Positions 45,916 through 55,132 of a stretch of 64,000 bases of DNA are shown piece by piece; positions within the stretch are counted from its first letter, which is position 1, and the number at the start of each line of letters is the position of its first letter. The notes under the pieces were generated by a model, which was not told the origin of the DNA, ran no database searches, and saw only the letters and a list, made by a program, of their open reading frames with translations. The DNA is from Candidatus Oscillochloris fontis. GTDB taxonomy: Bacteria > Chloroflexota > Chloroflexia > Chloroflexales > Chloroflexaceae. Made by a program: the position numbers and the translations under genes. Location: assembly GCF_004138135.1 (NCBI RefSeq), contig NZ_RYFD01000001.1, positions 209,008 through 273,007 on the forward strand, written 5' to 3'.

Positions 45916-45995
45916 GCAGTGCAGAGTGTAGCACAGGCGGGGTTTCTTTTCAAGTTGGGGTATACTTCCCACTACACGATCAACTACAGAACCAG

Positions 45996-48062
45996 ATGCG
46001 CTACCGTTATAAACAAACCACCAAAACCTTCTGGGGTGGCCTGACCTACCCCGATCTTCTGGCTATCTTCGGCCTGCTCATCCTCTACGCGATCACGCGC
46101 TTCTTGGGCCTCGAACGCTACCCGATCTACTTCTTTTGTGATGAGGCTATCCAGGCTAATCTGGCCCGTGAGTTGCTCGACCGTGACCTGCGCAGTTACG
46201 AGGGGGTGTTGCTGCCGCCCTACTTCTACAATGCCGAGAAGTGGAGCCTCAGTCTGAGTGTCTATATTCAGGTGATCAGTAGCGCCCTCTTTGGCAGCCG
46301 CTCTATCTTCACTACCCGCGCCACCTCGGTGGTGGTGAGCATGCTCGCAATACTGGCTGTCGCCATGAGCCTGCGGGTGGTCTTTCAGACGCGCTTCTGG
46401 TGGGTGGGGCCGCTTAGTCTCACTATCGCTCCGGCCTGGTTTGTGCATTCCCGCACCGCCTTCGAGACGGTGATGATGGTCGCCTTTTATGCCTGTTTTC
46501 TTTGTTGTTACTTGCTCTACCGCACCCGTAGCTCCGGCTGGATCTTCCCCAGCCTGATCTTTGGGGCCGCCACCTTTTATGCCTACGCCAACGGTCAGGG
46601 GGTGATGTTGGTGAGTGGCGTGCTGCTGTTGCTCGTGGATCTGCGCTACCACCTGCGTCAAGGCTGGCGCTTGCTCAGCGCCGCGAGTTGCAGCCTCATT
46701 TTGCTGGCGTTCCCCTTGGTGCGCTTCCGCCAACTTGAGCCGGAGGCCATGCAGAACCATCTGCGGGTGGTTGATTCGTATTGGTTGGATCGCCTGCCAC
46801 TTCAAGACAAATTGCTCACCTTCGCCCAAACCTATTGGCTGGGGCTTAGCCCTGGGTATTGGTTCTGGCCCAACGATATTGACTTTGAACGCCACCGCAT
46901 TCCTGGGCTAGGCCACCTGCCTTTGATCCTGCTGCCCTTCTTCTTGGTCGGCTTGGGCGTGTGTATTATCAGGCTGCGCTCGCCGATCTATCGGGTCTTG
47001 CTCATCGCCATGCTGGCGGCCCCCTTCTCTTCAGCCCTGGCCAGTATCAGCATTGCGCGGGTACTCGCGATGCTTGTGCCTGCCGCCATGCTCATCACGT
47101 TGGGGATGGATCAGTGTTACCGCTGGGTGGCACGCTGGGTGCGCTATAGTATGGTGGCCTGGACGATGGCTCTGTTGATGAGCCTGCTCGCGCTCTTGTT
47201 ACTGCGTGGGGCGCTGCTGGCCGGGCCAACTTGGTTTACCAACTATGGGTTGCACGGCATGCAATACGGTGCGGCGCAGGTCTTTGGCGAGACCATCCCA
47301 GAGATCCTGGCGCGCCAGCCCGACGTTCAACTGCTCGTCTCCTCAACCTGGACCAACAACCCCAACGCGCTGGTGAGCTTCTTCCTCAACTCGCAGCAGG
47401 CGGCGCGGGTGCGACTGGCCGATGTGAATGCCTTCTTACACGACCAGCAAGCGCTTGATCCCCAGCAGCAGGTCTTTATCATGCCCTTTTACGAGTACGA
47501 TGCAGCCGTTGCAAGTAGAAAATTTGTACTTGAACCACCCGAACGCATTATCCGCTACCCAGATGGTAGCCCCGGTTTCTATGTAGTACGCATGCGGTAT
47601 GTAGACAACATAGAGGCGATCTTAGCCGCCGAACGAATCGCCCGTGCCCAGTTGATCGAGACCCCCATGGATCTCGATGGGCCGGTGGTGGTCGCCCACT
47701 CACAACTCGACATTGGCGCTCCCCAGGCGATCTTTGATGGCGACCCGCACACCCTCATGCGCGGCTTCGAGGCCAACCCGCTCGTGATCGAACTGCGTTT
47801 TGCGCAGCCCCGTTCGTTCAGTGGGATCAACCTCACGATCACCAGTATGGATCTTGATCTACGGTTGATTGCAATACCTGCCGCCGGAGGCCAACCGCTG
47901 GTAGCCAGCCAGAGCTATCGCAACCTCGTACCCGACCCAACCGTGTCCCTCAGCCTTCCTGGCGGTAGCCACGAGGTAAGCAGCATACGGATCGAGATTA
48001 CTCAGATCGGGGTCGGTGAGGTCGCCCACGTGCATGTGCGTGAGGTGCAGATGCTCCCCTGA
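45996..48062 (+). CDS. Large membrane protein, GT39/ArnT-like glycosyltransferase with C-terminal extracytoplasmic domain
   Basis: A 688-residue protein. It has about ten to twelve hydrophobic segments to about residue 410. Early on come FFCDEAIQANLARELLDRDL near 47, where an Asp-Glu pair follows the first segment as in GT-C enzymes of the PMT/ArnT type (which use Asp/Glu in the first outer loop), and EKWSLSLSVYIQVISSALFG. The last 270 residues lie outside and include a part with an F5/8-type or discoidin-like look (IFDGDPHTLMRGFEANP, FSGINLTITSM). It probably moves a sugar from a polyprenyl-phosphate donor to a surface acceptor, perhaps supplied by the ArnC-like enzyme at 29.4-30.4 kb. There is no strong ribosome-binding site before the ATG at 45996. 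Confidence 0.75.
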   Translation: MRYRYKQTTKTFWGGLTYPDLLAIFGLLILYAITRFLGLERYPIYFFCDEAIQANLARELLDRDLRSYEGVLLPPYFYNAEKWSLSLSVYIQVISSALFGSRSIFTTRATSVVVSMLAILAVAMSLRVVFQTRFWWVGPLSLTIAPAWFVHSRTAFETVMMVAFYACFLCCYLLYRTRSSGWIFPSLIFGAATFYAYANGQGVMLVSGVLLLLVDLRYHLRQGWRLLSAASCSLILLAFPLVRFRQLEPEAMQNHLRVVDSYWLDRLPLQDKLLTFAQTYWLGLSPGYWFWPNDIDFERHRIPGLGHLPLILLPFFLVGLGVCIIRLRSPIYRVLLIAMLAAPFSSALASISIARVLAMLVPAAMLITLGMDQCYRWVARWVRYSMVAWTMALLMSLLALLLLRGALLAGPTWFTNYGLHGMQYGAAQVFGETIPEILARQPDVQLLVSSTWTNNPNALVSFFLNSQQAARVRLADVNAFLHDQQALDPQQQVFIMPFYEYDAAVASRKFVLEPPERIIRYPDGSPGFYVVRMRYVDNIEAILAAERIARAQLIETPMDLDGPVVVAHSQLDIGAPQAIFDGDPHTLMRGFEANPLVIELRFAQPRSFSGINLTITSMDLDLRLIAIPAAGGQPLVASQSYRNLVPDPTVSLSLPGGSHEVSSIRIEITQIGVGEVAHVHVREVQMLP

Positions 48063-48098
48063 AGGTGATTGCGTTTTTGGGAAGCCGGAGAATCGGTA

Positions 48099-48947
48099 CT
48101 ACCACACATGCACTTGCAGATCTTCAAGAATATGGGCGGCGATGCGCAGATCAGCGAGCAACCCTGAGGCAATCCCCACCACGTTTGCACCCGCCGCAAA
48201 CATTGCCCGTACATCAGCGGCGGTGCGCACGCCACCCACTCCAATGATGGGGACATTCACCTCATCGCTGACAGTGGCAACCAGCCCTAGCGCCACTGGA
48301 GCCACGGCGGGGCCGCACAGACGGCCTTCAACCAGGGTACCATCGGGTAGCGGTGCCACCGCTGGAATACCGTCAATCAGCGCAATTGCGTCGGCCCCCT
48401 GCTCGACCACGGCACGCGCCAACCCCGGCACATCACTCGCTTGGCCCGGCAACTTCACCAACAAGGGGAGTGCGGTGGCCATGCGTACTGCCAAAACGAG
48501 GCGCGAGGCGGTGTCGGTGGTGATCGCATTGTTGTTGGAGAGCGGAATCTCGATCCCGCTCACCCCCTCGACCCCCTCCAACTGGGCGGCAGCCTCGGCA
48601 ATTTCGGTGTAATCCTGCCCCCAGAGGCTGACAATCACCGGCAAATTCCAGGTTGCCCAAATCGGAGCGAAGCGTTCGCGAATGACCTTCAGCCCTGGGT
48701 TGTGATCGATCCCACGGTAGAGCAAGCCCGCCGGTGTCTCAACAATGCCGGGCAGCGGGCGGGCACGATGCTGCCGCAGGCTGGTACTGCGCGTAATCAG
48801 CGCCCCCAGACCATGGGTTGCGGGCTGCGCGGCCAACCCCATGTGGCGTGCGACTTCCATACCGTAGCCTAAGCTACCCGCAGCCGCAATGATCGGCGTT
48901 GTGATCGTCAACTTATAAGGGTTGTTAGGGACAAGATCAATGTTCAT
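48099..48947 (-). CDS. Dihydroorotate-dehydrogenase-like flavoprotein, divergent
   Basis: A 282-residue TIM-barrel protein resembling DHOD: PNNPYKLTITTPIIAAAGS at the start, LLVKLPG near residue 168, and the FMN-phosphate site GVGGVRTAADVRAMFAAGAN with GIASGLL at the end. The region that holds the catalytic loop in true DHOD is changed: the usual E-(I/L)-N-x-S-C-P-N reads GIEIPLSNNN, so it may act on another substrate than dihydroorotate or have lost activity. No other pyr gene is near. Its ATG overlaps the stop of the PAS-STAS gene by four bases, so it is the last gene of a coupled unit with a signalling protein and murE. Confidence 0.75.
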   Translation of the reverse strand: MNIDLVPNNPYKLTITTPIIAAAGSLGYGMEVARHMGLAAQPATHGLGALITRSTSLRQHRARPLPGIVETPAGLLYRGIDHNPGLKVIRERFAPIWATWNLPVIVSLWGQDYTEIAEAAAQLEGVEGVSGIEIPLSNNNAITTDTASRLVLAVRMATALPLLVKLPGQASDVPGLARAVVEQGADAIALIDGIPAVAPLPDGTLVEGRLCGPAVAPVALGLVATVSDEVNVPIIGVGGVRTAADVRAMFAAGANVVGIASGLLADLRIAAHILEDLQVHVW

Positions 48948-50434
48948 TGTGCAACTACCTTTGCTGTTAGGGTCAAAGCTCTCTTTACGGCATCCTGAAG
49001 TGTGGCAGCGGTTGAAAGATGGTCCAAATCTAATCCCTGGGCAACAATCGCTTCCGCGATCTCAGGGCGCACCCCCACCAAGACGCAGCGCGTACCAAGG
49101 AGGGCCGCAGCCTGTATACTGCGGTTCAATCCTGTCGCCCCCTGTTCGTCCAAGAATAACAATCCCGTCAGATCGAGGATCACCAACCGTGCCTGCTGAC
49201 GTTCAATTGCCGCCAGCATCTGGGTTTGCAGATCGCGCATACGGGTGGTATCGAAACTCCCAACCAGGGGCAACACCAACACGCCTTGAAGAATAGGAAT
49301 TACCGGCAAGGCCAAGGATTGAACCGTCGCACTCAGTGTGGCCCGCTCACGCTGCTCTTGCTCAAGTACCTGCACGATCTGAGTCAGATGCACTCGTTCC
49401 TGCTCTAGTTGATTGGTACGCTCTTCAACCTCGGTCACATCACGCCCCAACACGAGGCTCCCTTGGAGTTGACCACGTTTATTGCGTATTGGCCGCACAC
49501 TTACCAGAAAGCGCCGCCCATCCACTACCAACGGGTAGGAGGATGAGGCTTCTCGGATCAGCGTCATTGTATCATGGGTAATCTTCCGGCTGTGTAGATA
49601 CTCCGTCATGCTCATATGCGGCTTGAAGCCGAGATTCATCGCATGCGGGTTGGCATACACGATCTGGTCATTCGGATTAACCACAACGGCTGCATCGCTC
49701 ATTACTTCAAAGGCTTCTTCAATCGCTGCTCGTAACGGAGCGATCAAGCGGGTACGAAAGACCACGATGGACAAGGAAGCCATGACTGGTAAGAGCAGGA
49801 TCAAACCTCGCATAACTGAAGAGAACGGAAGAAGATTCAAAAATTGCAGAGTGTTTAGAATTATAAATACGATCATGCCACCGGCCAACACCAGGATCGT
49901 CTCACGCGCTTGGTGATTGCGAATAAATACGGTGATCATCATCGTCAAGGGCAGCAACCACCCGATCCCAAGAAGCCCTGCCAGCCAACGGCCTGCCGGC
50001 GTTGTCATCGTTGTCACCAGATTGGGTTGGATGCTGTCAATCTGAATTCCGGTCACAAAGAAGCCAAACTTGCCAAAGAGATCGATCGCCAACGCCACGG
50101 TTATGAGCGCATAGGGCGAGATGATCCAGATGAACGGGCGCCGCCCCTGCCACCACTCAGGGGTAAAGAGCGTACTCAGCAGAGCCACAAAGGTGCTTGA
50201 AAAGAGGGCCATAGAAATTAAAAATATCGCATGTAGTTGATAGGCAATCTCGTGGGAAATAAAGAGGACTTTTCCCAGAATGGAGATGTTGATTACCATC
50301 AAAAGCGTGATGAGCACCACGAAGATACGTGCCGGGCGATGATCCCATGCGCGGAAAGCAACAAATACCGCCAAGGCCACACTAAGGATGACAAAGATAA
50401 ACGTGGCAAAGAAATCAGTGAGGGATTCAGTCAT
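48944..50434 (-). CDS. Membrane PAS-STAS signalling protein (RsbR-like output)
   Basis: A 496-residue protein. Residues about 5-215 hold seven hydrophobic segments, followed by a PAS domain at about 225-325 (EEAFEVMSDAAVVVNPNDQI), a coiled coil at about 330-365 (VEERTNQLEQERVHLTQIVQ) and a STAS domain from about 375 (ALPVIPILQGVLVLPLVGSF, then LVILDLTGLLFLDEQ). This is the layout of RsbR-type co-antagonists of a stressosome with a membrane sensor. At the position where RsbR proteins usually have a phosphorylated Thr (DT), this STAS has DE. AAGGGA precedes the ATG at 50434. It lies 33 bases after murE and overlaps the DHOD-like gene. Confidence 0.85.
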   Translation of the reverse strand: MTESLTDFFATFIFVILSVALAVFVAFRAWDHRPARIFVVLITLLMVINISILGKVLFISHEIAYQLHAIFLISMALFSSTFVALLSTLFTPEWWQGRRPFIWIISPYALITVALAIDLFGKFGFFVTGIQIDSIQPNLVTTMTTPAGRWLAGLLGIGWLLPLTMMITVFIRNHQARETILVLAGGMIVFIILNTLQFLNLLPFSSVMRGLILLLPVMASLSIVVFRTRLIAPLRAAIEEAFEVMSDAAVVVNPNDQIVYANPHAMNLGFKPHMSMTEYLHSRKITHDTMTLIREASSSYPLVVDGRRFLVSVRPIRNKRGQLQGSLVLGRDVTEVEERTNQLEQERVHLTQIVQVLEQEQRERATLSATVQSLALPVIPILQGVLVLPLVGSFDTTRMRDLQTQMLAAIERQQARLVILDLTGLLFLDEQGATGLNRSIQAAALLGTRCVLVGVRPEIAEAIVAQGLDLDHLSTAATLQDAVKRALTLTAKVVAQ

Positions 50435-50466
50435 AGCGTATCCCTTAGATTCAGATGGTGGATCCA

Positions 50467-52032
50467 TCAGGCATCAGAGACTGGATAGCCCAACGAGCGA
50501 AGTGCTTGTCGCGCAACTTCGGCTTCGTCCCATGGAATAGCACCACTCGCATAGATGATCGTACCCTCGTGGCCTTTCCCCAGCAAGAGAACGAGATCAC
50601 CGGGTTGGGCTGCCGCAATCGCAACATGAATTGCTTCACTGCGGTTGGGAATACAACAATAGCCATCCCCGGAGCGTTTCCCAACGCGCTCCGCCCCCTC
50701 AACAAGTTCGGCAATAATCGCGGCCGGATCTTCACCACGCGGATCTTCGTCGGTGAGCACCAGGAGATCGGCATAACGGCCAGCAATCTCGCCCTGCACG
50801 GCGCGTTTGGCGCGATCACGTTCACCAGCACTTCCAAAAACGGCAATGATCCGCCCTTTCGTTAGTGGGCGCAGCATGCTTAACACCTGCTCGAAGGAGT
50901 CGGGATTGTGGGCATAGTCAACAATCACATCAAACGGCTGGCCCATATGGATCGGCTGCATGCGGCCCCGAATACCCGGTACCGCTTCCAGCGCCGCAAT
51001 TGCTCGTTCCAGCGGCACCCCTTGACTGAGCGCCACACTCAGTGCCGCCAGCGCGTTGGAGACGTTGAAACTGCCAGGAATCTGGAGGTGGATCTGCGCT
51101 TCGCCCCACGGCGTTGTCACCCGCAGATGCGATCCACTCGGCCCCGTCTGCACCTCGTGGGCACGCAGATCCGCTTCTGCCCGCACCCCAAAGGTGAGCC
51201 GACGCGCATAGATCGGGGCCGCATCAAGGAAGAACTGGTAGTTGGGGTCATCGGCATTCGCAATCGCCCACACCGCACGTTCAGAACCCGCTCCTAGGTG
51301 GCAACACGCCTCCGACTGACCTTCGCCCAACAGCGCGAAGAGGCGTGTCTTGTCGGCACGGTACTGCTCGAAACTGCCATGGTAGTCGAGGTGTTCGTGG
51401 GTTACATTGAGGAAGACTGCCACATCAAAATAGACATTCCCCAAGCGGTTCCAGTGTGGCGAGAGGGCATGGGAGGTTGATTCAAGCACCGCATAGGTAC
51501 ATCCCGCATCAACCATCTCGCGTAACAAACCCTGGATCTCCGGGGCTTCAGGGGTACTCTGGCGGGTTGTATTGGGCCAACGGCGGCTGCCGATCTTAAA
51601 ATCCACCGTACTAATCATCCCGGTGCTCAGCCCGCCTCCCTCCAAGACCTGACTGACGAGATCGGTGGTGGTGCTCTTGCCCTTGGTGCCAGTAATCCCG
51701 ATGGTACGCAACTGCGCACCGGGGCGAGCATAGAAGTTGGCCGCCAACGGTGCAAGAGCCACGCGGCTATCGGCCACGGTGATCAGCGGTACCCCCAGCG
51801 TTGTTGGGCCATCCCAGTGGCGCACATCAACCACCAGCGCTACCGCACCCGCCTTCAGGGCATGATCAACATATTGATGCCCATCAACATGAAAGCCACG
51901 GACGGCCACAAAGAGCCAACCCGGCCGCACTTGGCGCGAATCGTAGGCTAACCCCAAAATAGGGATGTCAAGGTCGGTGGGCTGGCCAATGGTCTCAAGA
52001 CCAACCAGCAGGTCGCGCAGCGTGACGCTCAT
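50467..52032 (-). CDS. murE: UDP-N-acetylmuramoyl-tripeptide synthetase
   Basis: A 521-residue Mur ligase. The N-terminal domain has LGLAYDSRQVRPGWLFVAVRG; the ATP loop is GITGTKGKSTTTDLV near residue 115; the central domain has NVTHEHLDYHGSFEQYRADK, and the C-terminal domain VDYAHNPDSFEQVL and DEDPRGEDP. The last block sits where m-DAP-adding enzymes have DNPR; the Asn is Glu here, and the third residue of the stem peptide may not be DAP. Chloroflexus wall peptide has L-ornithine, as I recall. I chose the ATG at 52032 (MSVTLRDL); a longer frame runs through the repeat at 52128-52277. No other mur genes are adjacent; a FemX-like gene is upstream. Confidence 0.93.
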   Translation of the reverse strand: MSVTLRDLLVGLETIGQPTDLDIPILGLAYDSRQVRPGWLFVAVRGFHVDGHQYVDHALKAGAVALVVDVRHWDGPTTLGVPLITVADSRVALAPLAANFYARPGAQLRTIGITGTKGKSTTTDLVSQVLEGGGLSTGMISTVDFKIGSRRWPNTTRQSTPEAPEIQGLLREMVDAGCTYAVLESTSHALSPHWNRLGNVYFDVAVFLNVTHEHLDYHGSFEQYRADKTRLFALLGEGQSEACCHLGAGSERAVWAIANADDPNYQFFLDAAPIYARRLTFGVRAEADLRAHEVQTGPSGSHLRVTTPWGEAQIHLQIPGSFNVSNALAALSVALSQGVPLERAIAALEAVPGIRGRMQPIHMGQPFDVIVDYAHNPDSFEQVLSMLRPLTKGRIIAVFGSAGERDRAKRAVQGEIAGRYADLLVLTDEDPRGEDPAAIIAELVEGAERVGKRSGDGYCCIPNRSEAIHVAIAAAQPGDLVLLLGKGHEGTIIYASGAIPWDEAEVARQALRSLGYPVSDA

Positions 52033-52127
52033 AGAATCTACAATAGTGCCCTTGAGAGAATATTTCCGACTATGAGGATTGTACCCGATTATTGCTAGTT
52101 TGGGGCAAGCATTGCACGTTACCCAAT

Positions 52128-52277
52128 AGGGCATGTGCGAAGTCATCTCCGGTGGGGGTGCGGGGGCGGCTGCGCCGCCCCCGCAGAAATTTTTTGTGGT
52201 GTTTTGGCGGCGCAGCCGCCAAAACACCACAAAAAATGGGGCTTGGGGCGTAGCCCCAAGGACTTTGCACATGCCCT
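52128..52277. repeat. Complete palindromic element with GGGCATGTGC ends and GGCGGC hairpin
   Basis: Ends AGGGCATGTGCGAAGTC and GACTTTGCACATGCCCT are inverted copies. Inside are GGGGGCGGCTGCGCCGCCCCC, a perfect 22-bp hairpin (52190-52236) around GCA, and CTTGGGGCGTAGCCCCAAG. It lies between the FemX-like gene and murE. This is the most complete copy of the family. Confidence 0.85.
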
Positions 52278-52280
52278 GCG

Positions 52281-53363
52281 TTAGCCAATCCGCTGGCGTG
52301 CCAGGGTATAGAGCGGGGGAATGAGTAGCAGATCATAAGCCGGAAGGTAGCGCACGATCTGGCCACCAAAGCCCTTCTTGAAGCGGTAGACCCCGATCAG
52401 GGGATCGGACTGGGCGCTTTGCTCGAGCGCTGTACGGGTAGTTTCGTCGGCCTCAAGCGCTTGGCCGAAGGCATCGGGGATGCCCCACATGTCGTAGCTG
52501 TGGCAACCCAGGTGCGCCGCCCACTGGATGGCGTGCCATTCTAACAGATGATTCGCTCCTGCCTTCAAGCCAACCTCGTCTGCGCCGCTGTAGAGGTAGC
52601 TTCCACACTGCGCATCGGCAAAGACCATGTGTGCCGCGACCACCCGGCCCTCGATCTCGGCGAGGAGCAGATGGCTGCGCGGTTGGAGGCATTGCCACGC
52701 GGTGCGATAATACGCCTCGCTATGGATACCGAAGTTGGCACGCGCACCAGTTGCCTGCATAATCGCGTAGAAAGCGGGGATGTCGCGCTCCGTACCGATC
52801 CGCACCACCACCGCGTTGCGTTCGGCGCGCCGAATATCGGCGCGATGGCCTTTGCTGAAGCTGGCAAAGATCGTCTCGCTAGGGCGGTTGATCGCCACAT
52901 GCACGCTGCTGCGGGGCTGAATGGTACGTTCGGGGTGCAGACCTTGGAGGAGGATCCATGTGTGGATGGCGTCAGCCAGGGGATGCTGGGTGGTCAGATT
53001 GGGTTCGAGGCGCACAAAGATCGCCCGTTGCCGCCGCGCCAGCCGGGTCAATCCATGCAGCAAGAGCCGATTCGCGGTTGCATCGTCACTGAAGAGCGGG
53101 CCACGTGGGGTATAGGCCACCGCCAGTCCGTACTGGTAGCGGAAGAGCACCTGCGCTCCAGCCAGTAGTGTACCAGCGTGATCCAACACCACCACCCGGC
53201 GTGCCGACCAACCCGCGCTGGCTTTGAGTAGGCTCCACGCACTGCTTTGTAGCAGATGCCCTTGCGGATGGGTATCAACAAAGGCATCCCATGTGGCCAG
53301 ATCGGGTTCGAGCAACGCCAGTTCCCCATGGCGCGGGTGCAGTGGGTGGGCAACGATACTCAT
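52281..53363 (-). CDS. FemAB/FemX-like peptidyltransferase
   Basis: A 360-residue protein of the FemAB/peptidoglycan bridge family with two GNAT-like halves. Blocks include HPQGHLLQSSAWSLLKASAGW near residue 32, FVRLEPNL near 115, VAINRPSETIFASFSKGHRADIRRAER near 150 and SYDMWGIPDAFGQ near 293. Family members use aminoacyl-tRNA to add amino acids to lipid II or attach residues to other acceptors. The Ser in SKGHR, the Arg pair that follows and the WGI block are family hallmarks. It overlaps the PIG-L gene by four bases and lies upstream of murE, so a role in building interpeptide bridges is plausible. The amino acid added is unknown. Confidence 0.85.
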   Translation of the reverse strand: MSIVAHPLHPRHGELALLEPDLATWDAFVDTHPQGHLLQSSAWSLLKASAGWSARRVVVLDHAGTLLAGAQVLFRYQYGLAVAYTPRGPLFSDDATANRLLLHGLTRLARRQRAIFVRLEPNLTTQHPLADAIHTWILLQGLHPERTIQPRSSVHVAINRPSETIFASFSKGHRADIRRAERNAVVVRIGTERDIPAFYAIMQATGARANFGIHSEAYYRTAWQCLQPRSHLLLAEIEGRVVAAHMVFADAQCGSYLYSGADEVGLKAGANHLLEWHAIQWAAHLGCHSYDMWGIPDAFGQALEADETTRTALEQSAQSDPLIGVYRFKKGFGGQIVRYLPAYDLLLIPPLYTLARQRIG

Positions 53364-54166
53364 CGTGGCATCCAGATCCGCTCACCATAGGTACCCGCGT
53401 CTGGGCGTAGCCCTTCGGCATAGGCGGTGACACGCGCTGCCATTGTTGGGAGATCACCAAAGAGGGCGATGATCTGGCTGGTATAGGATTCAATCGCACT
53501 GATTTTGCGCGGAAGTGTGGCATCAATAGTGATCACCACGGGGAGGAAGAGTTCGGCACCACCAAGCTGCGCCAAACGACGCTCCAACGCCCCATTAACG
53601 GTCACATAGGGAAAATCCTCATAGAAGGCGATATTCACCCCCCCACGCACAAATTCGGCGGCCACCGTATAGGTTGCCTGATGATCAACATGCATCCCTA
53701 CCGCTAGTGGGGCATAGAAGATAGCGTTGGGGTAGCGCGCCACCAATGCGGCCATCTGGGCGCGGAGGGCTGGACCAAGCGGATCACCTGGCACCACCAA
53801 GCCAAACAGACTGGATTCATCGTGGTAGGCAGCGGGTATGCGATAGATCGCATCGAGCAGATCGAGCAGCAGACAGTCGGCTCCAAGGGTCTCTAGAGCC
53901 GCAATATCCTCTAGAATACGCTGCTGAACCGCCTGATCCGGTGGTAAGCGCCACTGGTGATGCTGATGCTGGGCAAACGGGCTGAAGGGGCCATTGGCCG
54001 GTGGGCTACCAGCACAGACCGTCACCACCAACACCGACTGGTGGGCGGCGATGAAGTTGGCAATACTTCCGGCGCAGGAGAGGACAGCATCATCAAGATG
54101 TGGTGAGAGGTAGATATGGTCATAGTGTGGGGCGAGATCTTCAATCCGGGTATAGTGGGATGGCAT
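53360..54166 (-). CDS. PIG-L/LmbE family deacetylase
   Basis: A 268-residue protein of the PIG-L superfamily. The metal-site motif is SPHLDDAVLSCAG near residue 23, with the His and Asp pair as in HPDD of LmbE; the third ligand region is MHVDHQATY near 158. Members remove acetyl groups from N-acetylglucosamine-type sugars or their conjugates (GlcNAc-PI, mycothiol and bacillithiol intermediates, and others). The substrate is open. The ATG at 54166 follows GGAGGG; it overlaps the FemX-like gene by four bases and lies 14 bases after the HEAT gene, so these three form one unit. Confidence 0.88.
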   Translation of the reverse strand: MPSHYTRIEDLAPHYDHIYLSPHLDDAVLSCAGSIANFIAAHQSVLVVTVCAGSPPANGPFSPFAQHQHHQWRLPPDQAVQQRILEDIAALETLGADCLLLDLLDAIYRIPAAYHDESSLFGLVVPGDPLGPALRAQMAALVARYPNAIFYAPLAVGMHVDHQATYTVAAEFVRGGVNIAFYEDFPYVTVNGALERRLAQLGGAELFLPVVITIDATLPRKISAIESYTSQIIALFGDLPTMAARVTAYAEGLRPDAGTYGERIWMPR

Positions 54167-54180
54167 ACGGCCCTCCAAGG

Positions 54181-55077
54181 TTAGATATTGATCTCCTCCA
54201 ACGCCTCGGTCGCAGCGGCCCGCCGTGATTCGTCCTTTGAGCGGGCTACACGTTGCAACACCCGCTTGGCACTTGCGCCACCCACCTGGCCCAAGGCCCA
54301 GATCGCAGTGGTGGAGATCTCCGTATCCTCATCATCAACCAGGGGCAGCAAGGCGGGCAAGAATGGTGTTCCCTCTTCGCCCAGTTCGCCGACTGCCCGC
54401 GCCGCCTCGTAACGTAAGGCGGGCGAGGGACTCTTCAGTTCGCGTTCGATAAAGGGGAACCATGCGGGCTGCATCGAACGCCCCATGGCACGCAGCGCAC
54501 TCTCGCGTACTGCCAATTCAGGATGCGCATAAGCGCGCCCTATTTCAGCTTGAACATCATTGGAATGCGTGAAATAGCCCAAGCCCTCCACGGCTCGCCG
54601 TTGCACATCAAGCGGTTGTTCCGGGTTGGTGGCGGCTGCCCATAGTGCCTGATAGACCCGCTGGGTCGCTGGGGCAGACAGTTCGCCCAATTCGCCCCGA
54701 TGGGCGAAGGTGGCCAATGCCACCACCGCTGCCACGCGCACCGCCCCCGATACATCAGCTATAAGCGCGATCAGGCGATCCATGGTCGCCTCACTCTCAT
54801 CCTCCCACAGCCCATTGATCGCCGCTACCCGCACCTCGGCATCGGAGTCATACAGGCATGCGCGCAAGACGGGACGAAAATCCAGATCAATGTTATCTTC
54901 AGCCAGGGCATCAAAATCGCGCAGAATAGCCACGCGCCGTTCAGCGGGGAAGTGGCGCCATAGCTGCCAAAAGACCTTGAGGCTCTCTGGTTCGAGGTTG
55001 GCCAGAACGCGCAACTCGTGGTGCAAGAGCGGTCGGGCGAGGTCACCTAGTTGGGCGATCTGATCTTCAAAACGCAT
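54181..55077 (-). CDS. HEAT-repeat (PBS-lyase-like) protein
   Basis: A 298-residue protein composed of HEAT-like repeats (examples: VRVAAINGLWEDESEATMDRLI, VRVAAVVALATFAHRGELGEL, RYEAARAVGELGEEGTPFLPAL and STTAIWALGQVGGASAKRVL). No catalytic residues can be seen; such folds work as scaffolds. It differs from the protein at 31552-32214 in the acidic regions. It begins the unit with the PIG-L and FemX-like genes. The start at 55077 lacks a clear ribosome-binding site (preceding bases are TTAGCT). No partner can be named. Confidence 0.85.
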   Translation of the reverse strand: MRFEDQIAQLGDLARPLLHHELRVLANLEPESLKVFWQLWRHFPAERRVAILRDFDALAEDNIDLDFRPVLRACLYDSDAEVRVAAINGLWEDESEATMDRLIALIADVSGAVRVAAVVALATFAHRGELGELSAPATQRVYQALWAAATNPEQPLDVQRRAVEGLGYFTHSNDVQAEIGRAYAHPELAVRESALRAMGRSMQPAWFPFIERELKSPSPALRYEAARAVGELGEEGTPFLPALLPLVDDEDTEISTTAIWALGQVGGASAKRVLQRVARSKDESRRAAATEALEEINI

Positions 55078-55132
55078 AGCTAACCATATTCTTCGCTCGG
55101 CGGGAGATCAAAGCTTCCTGGAAGCTAGGGGC

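Noticed and set aside
45928..45966. Promoter with TATACT before the GT39-like gene
   Set aside because: No -35 box at proper spacing and no extended -10; too weak to list as a feature.
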